A stretch of DNA of 11,942 bases from Acidobacteriota bacterium (lineage in GTDB: Bacteria; Acidobacteriota; Terriglobia; Terriglobales; Acidobacteriaceae): assembly GCA_021810175.1 (NCBI GenBank), contig JAJZJJ010000035.1, positions 1 to 11,942 on the forward strand, in the 5' to 3' direction. Within the stretch, counting starts at the first letter, position 1. Each line of letters starts with the position of its first letter. The position numbers and the translations under genes were made by a program. The notes under the pieces were generated by a model that made no database searches, was not told the origin of the DNA, and worked only from the letters and a program-made list of their open reading frames with translations. This document shows positions 6,505 to 11,942 of the stretch, in pieces.

Positions 6505-7641
6505 TCACTTCGCCGGATGCTTGCTTTTGCCGTTCTCGAATTTCGGAACGTTCGACGTCAGTGTGCGCGACAGAAATTCCCGCAGGATATTCTCCCCCGC
6601 TCCCGCCGCCGCAATCACCCCTGCATCCCGGAACGTGATGCTGTACGTGCGGTCCTGCGGCGCGTGATAGGCATTCGAGATGCCCGCCGCCAAAAAATCC
6701 CCCAGCAGCGAGGCATAGGCAACCTGCTGCTTGCCATTGTCGCCGCGCGTCATCACGGATTCCTTCAGCGCATAGCCCAGCCGCGTCATCACGCTCCCCG
6801 ATCCGCGGTAGAAATACCTGGGATCCTGATGGAACGCCGAGGCCAGCACCGCATTCCCCAGAAAATTGGCCACAAATGCGTCCGTGTAGGATGAGCCGAA
6901 CCTCTTCGCGTATCCCTCGATTCCAGTGCCATATCCCGGATAGGTATTGTTCGCCTGCTCCATCCCGGCCACTGCCGCTTCCGCCGTGATCGTGAATGGA
7001 TCGAAGATCGAACGCATCATCAGGCGATACTTCAGTTTGGTGGTCAGGGGCGCCGCGTTCCACACGTAGCTCGTATAGAAGTTCGGAACAATGGCCAGAA
7101 CCCGCTGCTTTTCCTCCTCGTGTACCTGCGCCGTCGCGATCTCCACCGGATTCGCCGTCACCTGTACCGTCGAGTTGAACTTCGGCAGCGGGATCGCCGT
7201 AATCGGCAGCTTGTACGCCTCGCCTTCCCCCAGCGGCACCGTCATCGGAGCAACAGGTTCCATCCCCGGCGCACGCACTGTCACCGTATACGTCTCGGCC
7301 GCCAGCCCTGCGAAGGTGAAGGCTCCGCTGTTGTCCACCGCCATGGTGCGATGCACCGGAGGATTCTTTCCCCTCAGCGTCACCTCCGCCCCTGCAACCG
7401 GCGCGCCTGTCGTATCCAGAACCTTCCCGGAAAGAGATCCGCCGTATTTTCCGTTGGGCTGGGGCGCATCCGGTAAGGGTGCGTCTGTGGCGCTCGACAT
7501 TGCTGCCGCGGGTCGAACAAAGACCGTCAACAAAGGGACGGCACAAAGGCAAATCATGGCGATCTGCCTCAAATGAAACGCCTCAAAATAATTCCGGCGG
7601 AGAAACGGCCCTGGGCCGTTCCAGCTACGGCAATAGTTCAT
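6505..7641 (-). CDS. Secreted protein with carboxypeptidase-regulatory-like domain
   Basis: Precise function unknown; 378 aa from the ATG at 7641. A hydrophobic segment AMICLCAVPLLTVFVRPAAA (28-47) looks like a signal peptide ending at AAA-M. It is followed by a Pro-rich linker with LPDAP, a motif common at the mature N-terminus of acidobacterial exported proteins. Residues 68-165 form a carboxypeptidase-regulatory-like beta-sandwich (SGKVLDTTGAPVAGAEVTL, AVDNSGAFTFAGLAAETYTVTV). Residues 175-360 form a separate region starting with VPNFYTSY, rich in Gly, Ala and aromatics, with FHQDPRYFYRGSG; it has no catalytic motif I recognise and no TonB-dependent barrel. The start is uncertain: TTG at 7572, with GAGG 8 nt upstream, would give a more normal signal peptide (MRQIAMICLC...). 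The gene has its own terminator. Confidence 0.82.
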   Translation of the reverse strand: MNYCRSWNGPGPFLRRNYFEAFHLRQIAMICLCAVPLLTVFVRPAAAMSSATDAPLPDAPQPNGKYGGSLSGKVLDTTGAPVAGAEVTLRGKNPPVHRTMAVDNSGAFTFAGLAAETYTVTVRAPGMEPVAPMTVPLGEGEAYKLPITAIPLPKFNSTVQVTANPVEIATAQVHEEEKQRVLAIVPNFYTSYVWNAAPLTTKLKYRLMMRSIFDPFTITAEAAVAGMEQANNTYPGYGTGIEGYAKRFGSSYTDAFVANFLGNAVLASAFHQDPRYFYRGSGSVMTRLGYALKESVMTRGDNGKQQVAYASLLGDFLAAGISNAYHAPQDRTYSITFRDAGVIAAAGAGENILREFLSRTLTSNVPKFENGKSKHPAK

Positions 7642-8075
7642 AGGGTAAGCCTATCCATTTAGACGTACTTGACGGACCAGCCTTGTTCCCTCTTGCAAAG
7701 AGTTCATCCGGCCATCAGATTAGATCGCGCCGCTCCGCAGAGATTGCCTCTGCAACGCCCGAGTGTTTCGGATGCGCCGCTTTCTGTTGGATGCACCACG
7801 CTCATGCTTCGGTTCCGCTTGTCGCCTCACCGGAGCAATCCACTTCGCACCCGAGACACTCCTTCCCCATATCCATCCATCGGCATCCCGTTCAACAGGA
7901 GTCTGTTAGACGAATTCCCTCTCCCGGAGTGAGCCGCAAAAAACCTCGGCCCATATTTTCTACGTCGTCTCTGACGTTCCGCCCCATCCCGCCGCCGATT
8001 TCGGTGACAAAATGGAAAAGTCGCCGCCACCCCACTCATCCGCATCAAAATCGCGGGTCGCGCCTGGTAGAAACC
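7642..8075. other. Upstream region of the alditol oxidase gene
   Basis: These 434 bases carry the divergent leaders of the secreted-protein gene and the oxidase. GGATAGG lies 8 nt before the minus-strand ATG at 7641. The oxidase frame stays open back to 7683, but its translation (rich in Ser, Pro, Arg and His) is unlike any part of the family and is probably untranslated. A TTGACG at 7669-7674 resembles a plus-strand -35 box without a matching -10, and CATATTTTC near 7960 is the only AT-rich run. I see no other gene, palindrome or RNA structure. Confidence 0.5.
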
Positions 8076-9371
8076 TTGATCGAAGAACCTCTCCCTCACC
8101 CCACGCCTGCGCCGCGAACCAACTGGGCCGGCAATCACGCCTATTCCGCCGCTGCCTTCCTCCAGCCTCGATCCCTGGAAGAATTGCAGACCGCCGTGCG
8201 CGGATCCAGCCGCCTGAAAGTCCTTGGCTCCCGCCACTCCTTCAATGGCATCGCCGATACCGACGGTCTGCAGCTCTCGCTCGCCGGATTCAATTCCATC
8301 CAGATCGATCCCACCAGCCAAACCGTAACCGTCGGGGCAGCAATTTGCTACGGCGATCTCGCCCCTGTCCTCGAAGCTCACGGCTTTGCCCTGCACAACC
8401 TCGCCTCGCTGCCCCACATCTCCATAGCCGGAGCCGTCGCCACCGCCACTCACGGTTCCGGCATGCGCAACGGCAATCTGGCCACCGCCGTCTCCGCTCT
8501 CGAATTTGTCACCGCCTCGGGCGAGCTCATCCGCCTCTCCCGCCTCTCCGATCCCGATGCCTTTCCCGCATCCGCTGTCAGCCTCGGAGCCCTCGGCGTC
8601 GTCACCAGCCTCACGCTGGACCTCCAGCCCACCTATCGCATCGCGCAGAGCGTTTTCGTCGACCTGCCTTTCACCGCTCTGGAGCACCACCTCCACGCAA
8701 TTTTCGCCAGCGGCTACAGCGTCAGTCTCTTCACTGACTGGCAAAGCAGCCGCGCCACCCAGCTCTGGATCAAGCGCCGCCTCGGCTCCTCGCCCCTCCC
8801 CGATCTCGGTTCTGACTTCTACGGCGCTCGCCCCGCCACGGAGCACACGCACCCCATCCCTGGCCACGACTCCGATGCCTGCACGCGGCAGCTCGGCCTT
8901 CCCGGCCCATGGCTGGAACGCCTCCCCCATTTCCGCATGGAGTTCACGCCCTCCAGCGGCCAGGAGCTGCAATCCGAATATTTTGTCCCTCTGGACTGCG
9001 GCTATGCCGCCATTCGCGCCCTCGAAGCGCTCCGCGACCGCATCGCGCCGCTGCTTCTGGTCTCCGAGCTCCGCACGGTCGCCGCCGATAACCTCTGGCT
9101 CAGCATGGCGTATCAGCAGCCTTCACTGGCCCTGCACTTCACCTGGAAGCCCAGCTGGCCAGCGGTCCGCGCGCTCCTCCCCGAGATCGAGAAGCGCCTC
9201 CGCCCCTTCCAGGCTCGCCCGCACTGGGGCAAGCTCTTTGCCACACATCCCACCGAGTTTCGCGCGCTCTATCCGCGCCTGCCCGATTTCCTCGCTCTGG
9301 CAGCCCGCTACGATCCGGACGGTAAATTCCGCAACCGCTTCCTCGAAGAGTCCGTGTTCCGCGCCGGATGA
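8076..9371 (+). CDS. FAD-dependent alditol (xylitol) oxidase
   Basis: Oxidises the terminal alcohol of sugar alcohols such as xylitol or sorbitol to the aldose, reducing O2 to H2O2. Along its length it matches Streptomyces AldO (418 aa): NWAGN at 16-20, VLGSRHSFN with His54 as the covalent FAD attachment site, LASLPHISIAGAVATATHGSG (109-129), VSLGALGVVTSLTLDL, YSVSLFTDW, GPWLERLPHFRMEFTPSSGQELQSEY, SELRTVAAD with the catalytic Glu331/Arg333 pair, and RPHWGK with Lys386. The start is uncertain. TTG at 8076 gives 431 aa and a family-like N-terminus, with only a weak GGTAG upstream; GTG at 8004 would add 24 residues. No sugar-alcohol transporter or kinase is adjacent. A related gulono/arabinonolactone oxidase is less likely, because the Glu-Leu-Arg and His-Trp-Gly-Lys context is AldO-like. 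Confidence 0.9.
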   Translation: MIEEPLPHPTPAPRTNWAGNHAYSAAAFLQPRSLEELQTAVRGSSRLKVLGSRHSFNGIADTDGLQLSLAGFNSIQIDPTSQTVTVGAAICYGDLAPVLEAHGFALHNLASLPHISIAGAVATATHGSGMRNGNLATAVSALEFVTASGELIRLSRLSDPDAFPASAVSLGALGVVTSLTLDLQPTYRIAQSVFVDLPFTALEHHLHAIFASGYSVSLFTDWQSSRATQLWIKRRLGSSPLPDLGSDFYGARPATEHTHPIPGHDSDACTRQLGLPGPWLERLPHFRMEFTPSSGQELQSEYFVPLDCGYAAIRALEALRDRIAPLLLVSELRTVAADNLWLSMAYQQPSLALHFTWKPSWPAVRALLPEIEKRLRPFQARPHWGKLFATHPTEFRALYPRLPDFLALAARYDPDGKFRNRFLEESVFRAG

Positions 9372-9424
9372 GCTTCCACCCTGCGCGACTCGGCTGAATC
9401 AGCTCGACCAGCTCCGCCCCCTAG

Positions 9425-9452
9425 AACGGGATATCCCTCAAAACGGGATATC
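9425..9452. repeat. 11-bp direct repeat over the ssb stop codon
   Basis: AACGGGATATC occurs at 9425-9435 and again at 9442-9452, offset by 17 bp. On the minus strand the first-read copy encodes the end of SSB (GAT ATC CCG TTT TGA). The second reads GAT ATC CCG TTC TAG in another frame, i.e. DIPF-stop again. The outer copy also contains the perfect palindrome GGGATATCCC (9428-9437). Confidence 0.8.
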
Positions 9453-9902
9453 GTCGTCGGTGATCTCCGCCGACTGCGCCAGTTCGTCCGCCTGCGAAGG
9501 CCGCTGATCGTACGTCGACGAGGAGTTGCTCCGCGAATAGCCGCCACCGCCGCCAGCCTCTTCGCCGCGTCCCGAAAGCAGTACCATCTCGTTCACCAGA
9601 ATTTCAGTCTTGTAGCGCTTCTGGTTGGTCTCTTTATCGTCCCAGGAACGAGTCTGCAGCTTGCCCTCGACATAGAGCTTCGTCCCCTTCTTCACATAAT
9701 CCCGGACGATCTCCGCCGTGCGCTGGAACGCCACCAGATTGTGCCACTCCGTCCGGTCCGTCCAGTTCCCCGCCTGATCCTTGCTCCGGTCTGTCGTCGC
9801 CAGCGAAAACGTGGCCACTGCTGTGCCGCTTCCCGCAAACCGAATCTCCGGATCCTTTCCCACATTTCCAATCAGAATCACCTTATTAACGCTGCGCGCC
9901 AT
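9438..9902 (-). CDS. ssb: Single-stranded DNA-binding protein
   Basis: Binds single-stranded DNA during replication, recombination and repair and recruits partner proteins through its C-terminal tip; it acts as a tetramer on the nucleoid. The product is 154 aa (E. coli SSB is 178). The OB-fold covers residues 1-110, with VNKVILIGNVGKDPEIRF at the start, the DNA-contacting TEWHNLVAF (Trp53) and YVEGKLQTRSW (Trp87). A Gly/Ser-rich flexible linker (113-140) leads to the acidic tip ITDDDIPF. The ATG at 9902 has a strong GGGAGGGAG ribosome-binding site directly upstream. The gene is monocistronic in view and converges on the oxidase 66 bp away, with no T-tailed hairpin between. It is not next to rpsF/rpsR, so it may be a second SSB paralogue, which cannot be decided here. 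Confidence 0.97.
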   Translation of the reverse strand: MARSVNKVILIGNVGKDPEIRFAGSGTAVATFSLATTDRSKDQAGNWTDRTEWHNLVAFQRTAEIVRDYVKKGTKLYVEGKLQTRSWDDKETNQKRYKTEILVNEMVLLSGRGEEAGGGGGYSRSNSSSTYDQRPSQADELAQSAEITDDDIPF

Positions 9903-10241
9903 CGATCTCCCTCCCTCTCTTCTCCGTGCAAATATGCCGTCCCGCGTGCCAGTCCGGGGGCCTGTCTGTCAGCCTGGCGAACCTATGGCCCCATTCGCTG
10001 GCCGAACGGCGAAATCAGCCAGGAACAGCTCCTCGCTTTGATTTCCTTCAGTTCTCTGGCAGAAGTATATTCGAGTGCCCCGGATTCCGCTCAGCATCCT
10101 CGACCGGCCATCGCATTTCCGCACGTGATCCCGTCATCTTTCACCCATGCGGCTTCCGAATGGCAGCCAGTCCGAGTCCCGCGCCTCCCAGCTTTTCCCA
10201 CTCGCTGCGCCAGTTGGAACCCCTGGCAACCGCCTGCCGCG

Positions 10242-10288
10242 TGGAACCATAAGCACGCCTTATCGCGGATAACGATTATGAAGTTCCA
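10242..10288 (+). promoter_or_regulatory. Nested palindrome upstream of the YdhS-like gene
   Basis: Two nearly concentric dyads. The outer arms TGGAACCATAA (10242-10252) and TTATG-AA-GTTCCA (10276-10288) pair over 11 bp with a 2-nt bulge. Inside lies TTATC-GCG-GATAA (10260-10272), with 5-bp arms. The structure ends 30 nt before the ATG at 10319. It could be an operator pair, or an RNA leader hairpin. No textbook -35/-10 pair overlaps it. Confidence 0.5.
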
Positions 10289-10300
10289 TACGAGATTTCC

Positions 10301-10314
10301 CGACGGTAACGTCG
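10301..10314 (+). promoter_or_regulatory. GNRA-loop hairpin in place of a Shine-Dalgarno site
   Basis: CGACG (10301-10305), loop GTAA (10306-10309) and CGTCG (10310-10314) form a perfect 5-bp stem with a GUAA (GNRA) tetraloop ending 4 nt before the ATG at 10319. No good Shine-Dalgarno sequence exists for this start, so the hairpin occupies the ribosome-binding region and may lower or control translation. Confidence 0.45.
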
Positions 10315-10318
10315 AGCT

Positions 10319-11725
10319 ATGAGAGAGCAGACGTTCGTCATTGTCGGAGGTGGGGCCAGTGGCACGCTGACGGCGTACCATCTGGCACGTTGCACGCAGC
10401 GGACGAAGATCGTTCTGGTCGAGCCAGAGGCGCGGCCAGGACTGGGAGTGGCGTATTCGACGGGAAGCCTGCTGCATTTGCTGAATGTGCCGGCGGGCAA
10501 GATGAGCGCGCTGCCGGAGGAGCCGGGGCATTTTCTGGCGTGGCTGCGGCGGCATCACGACCCGGCGGCGAAGCAGCGGGACTTTGCACCGCGCGCGGTG
10601 TTTGGACGGTACATCCAGTCGCTGCTGGCGGAGACGCCGGGGATCGAGCATATTCGAGCCGAGGCGGTGGACTGCCGGGTGGAAGGCGAGCGCGCGGTGG
10701 TGACGCTGAGCGACGGGCGTCGGCTGACGGCCGACGCGGTGGTGCTGGCGACGGGAAATTTCGATCCGGCGCCACTGCGGGGCGTGGAAGAGGAGGCCAT
10801 CCGGAGCGGGGCGTATCGGCACTCGGCGTGGGATCGCGGGACGTATGCCGGCCTGGAGGCGGACGCGCCGGTGGCGCTGATCGGCACAGGGCTGACGGCG
10901 GTGGATGTGGTGCTGCAGCTGCGGGAGATGGGACACCGCGGCAGGATTACCGCCATTTCGCGGCATGGGATCTTTCCGAATCGACATGCCGACTATGCGC
11001 CAATGGAACGGTGCGCGATTGCGGGGCCGGCTCCGAAGACCGCGCGGGAGCTGCTGCGCGGAGTGCATCAGGCGCTTCGCGGCGGCCATCCGTGGCGGGC
11101 AGTGGTGGACAGCCTGCGGGGGCGCACAAACGAGTTGTGGCTGGCGCTGCCGGTGCAGGAGCAGCGGCGCTTCCGGAGGCACCTGCAGCGGCGATGGGAT
11201 GTGGTGCGGCACCGGATGGCGCCGCGTATTGCGGAGACTCTGGATGCGGAACTGAGCGCCGGCACGCTCACGATCCTGAAAGGCAGTGTGGAAGCCGTCC
11301 GCCGGGATGGAACGGGCGCGGTGGTGCGCGCGCGGAGTCACGACGGGGAACGGTTTGAGGTGCGGGCGGAGCGGGTGATCAATTGCACCGGGCCGGCGAT
11401 GGACTACCGGCGCGTGGGATCGGCGCTGCTGAACAGCCTGTTTGCGCAGGGATTGATTACCCCGGGTCCGCTGGGCGGCGGCCTGTGGAGCGACGAGCAC
11501 GGAGCGCTGCGGGCGAACAACGGCCGCCATTCCCGGGTCCTGTTCAACATTGGGCCGGGGCGGCAGGGGACGCTGCTGGAGTCCATTGCGATTCCGGAAC
11601 TGCGAGTGCAGGCTCAGGCGCTGGCGGAGCATCTGGCGGCCAGGCAGCCGGCGGTAACGGAGATGCAGGTGCAGGATCCGCCGAAGACCTTCCGGCTGCG
11701 CTGCGTGGCCGAACAGTCCGCCTAA
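10319..11725 (+). CDS. FAD/NAD(P)-binding protein, YdhS-like
   Basis: A flavoprotein-type oxidoreductase of 468 aa related to the E. coli YdhS family (NAD_binding_9 type); substrate and physiological role are unknown. An N-terminal Rossmann motif VIVGGGASG at 7-15 is followed by the family block ARPGLGVAYSTGSLLHLLNVPAGKMSA (38-64). ATGNF lies at 144-148, a second dinucleotide motif ALIGTGLTAVD at 186-196, SRHGIFPNRH at 214-223, then INCTGP at 354-359 and a C-terminal IGPGRQGTLLESIAIPELRVQA (411-432). The ATG at 10319 fits the Rossmann start, but no Shine-Dalgarno precedes it. Codon endings are G-rich (GCG, CTG, CGG), whereas earlier plus-strand genes favour C (GCC, CTC, CGC). A LysR-type gene follows 168 bp downstream. 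Confidence 0.88.
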   Translation: MREQTFVIVGGGASGTLTAYHLARCTQRTKIVLVEPEARPGLGVAYSTGSLLHLLNVPAGKMSALPEEPGHFLAWLRRHHDPAAKQRDFAPRAVFGRYIQSLLAETPGIEHIRAEAVDCRVEGERAVVTLSDGRRLTADAVVLATGNFDPAPLRGVEEEAIRSGAYRHSAWDRGTYAGLEADAPVALIGTGLTAVDVVLQLREMGHRGRITAISRHGIFPNRHADYAPMERCAIAGPAPKTARELLRGVHQALRGGHPWRAVVDSLRGRTNELWLALPVQEQRRFRRHLQRRWDVVRHRMAPRIAETLDAELSAGTLTILKGSVEAVRRDGTGAVVRARSHDGERFEVRAERVINCTGPAMDYRRVGSALLNSLFAQGLITPGPLGGGLWSDEHGALRANNGRHSRVLFNIGPGRQGTLLESIAIPELRVQAQALAEHLAARQPAVTEMQVQDPPKTFRLRCVAEQSA

Positions 11726-11893
11726 GTCGTGGCGATGGGGCGAATGGCCGGACGAGGTTCGGCCATCTGCCACAGCCGCGGTTACAGTGGCGGCACGGCG
11801 GCGCGGTTCGGCGCTCCGCAGATTCTAGCCCCGCGCCCGGATCGCCGGATTGCGAAAGCACGATGGACGCCGCGCGACGTATCATCGCTGTGG

Positions 11894-11942
11894 ATGGAGA
11901 ATTTTCGACTCAAAGTTTTTCGCGTGGTGGCAAGTCATCTGA
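11894..11942 (+). CDS. LysR-family transcriptional regulator (5' end only)
   Basis: The window ends 16 codons into this gene, which reads MENFRLKVFRVVASHL and continues past the edge; the final CTGA is not an in-frame stop. The peptide matches the first helix of LysR-type winged helix-turn-helix domains as often seen in Acidobacteria. The ribosome-binding site is poor (GTGG directly before the ATG at 11894). Being on the same strand just after the YdhS-like gene, it could regulate it, but this is only a guess. Identification rests on 16 residues. Confidence 0.68.
   Translation, partial: MENFRLKVFRVVASHL

Larger units (their letters stand above)
9903..10318. other. Divergent intergenic region between ssb and the YdhS-like gene
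   Basis: A spacer of 416 bases. The left edge is the ssb ribosome-binding site. TATACT on the minus strand (complement of 10064-10069) is a good -10 box for ssb, but the sequence 17 nt upstream of it (GAGCGG) is not a -35 box. Short inverted arms occur at 9994-10013 (TTCGC/GCGAA) and 9998-10022 (CTGGC/GCCAG). The right end, 10242-10314, is much richer in inverted repeats and is listed separately. Translations of this stretch look non-coding. Confidence 0.5.

Noticed and set aside
7669..7932. Possible small protein of 87 aa before the oxidase
   Set aside because: No ribosome-binding site, and composition typical of random GC-rich translation.
7827..8972. Minus-strand open frame of 381 codons opposite the alditol oxidase
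   Set aside because: The composition is Gly/Glu/Ala-rich with no domain, and the opposite strand encodes an unmistakable AldO family protein.
10260..10276. DnaA-box-like TTATCCGCG on the minus strand at the skew switch
   Set aside because: It matches the box TTATCCACA at 7 of 9 positions, is a single copy, and has no AT-rich unwinding region or dnaA/dnaN neighbours.
10390..11358. Overlapping plus-strand frame of 322 codons inside the YdhS-like gene
   Set aside because: A Gly/Ala/Arg-rich shifted reading of the same DNA with no family features.
10091..11773. Minus-strand open frame of 560 codons opposite the YdhS-like gene
   Set aside because: Its translation is Arg/His/Pro-rich with no motifs, and the plus strand carries a full set of flavoprotein motifs. 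It is a GC-rich antisense shadow.

Overview
The window looks like a chromosomal segment of a high-GC acidobacterium, probably of the Terriglobia / Acidobacteriaceae group. This is inferred, without a database search, from three things: the secreted protein with a carboxypeptidase-regulatory-like domain and an LPDAP motif, the style of the LacI-family regulator, and a LysR start (MENFRLKVFRVV) typical of that group. Most of it is ordinary housekeeping and metabolic sequence. I see no prophage, insertion sequence, CRISPR array, tRNA or rRNA.

Layout from left to right. Positions 1-112 hold the unresolved end of an upstream frame and a perfect 12-bp hairpin. A class I photolyase (113-1543, +) follows, apparently with a non-canonical CTG start. 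Tail to tail with it is a minus-strand block that reads, in transcription order: an acyl-CoA mutase large subunit with isobutyryl-CoA-mutase-type substrate residues (5121-3337), a LacI-family regulator (3251-2115) and coaD, phosphopantetheine adenylyltransferase (2036-1551). A 333-bp divergent spacer separates this block from a secreted conserved protein (5455-6351, +). That gene converges on a secreted protein with a carboxypeptidase-regulatory-like domain (7641-6505, -), which has a clear intrinsic terminator. Next come a covalent-FAD alditol/xylitol oxidase (about 8076-9371, +) and ssb (9902-9438, -), again convergent. After a 416-bp spacer there is a YdhS-like FAD/NAD(P)-binding protein (10319-11725, +), then the first 16 codons of a LysR-type regulator (11894 to the edge, +).

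Functional links are limited. The mutase and CoaD both concern CoA metabolism and could share a transcript with the LacI regulator, but the gaps (85 and 78 nt) make this only possible. Photolyase and SSB are both DNA-maintenance proteins but lie 8 kb apart.

The points most worth a second look are: the hairpin that buries the Shine-Dalgarno of the CTG-started photolyase; the Phe/Gln substrate signature that argues against calling the mutase methylmalonyl-CoA mutase; a duplicated, out-of-frame copy of the SSB acidic tip just past its stop codon; and a nested palindrome plus GNRA-loop hairpin before the YdhS-like gene, at the place where the plus strand changes from C-rich to G-rich.
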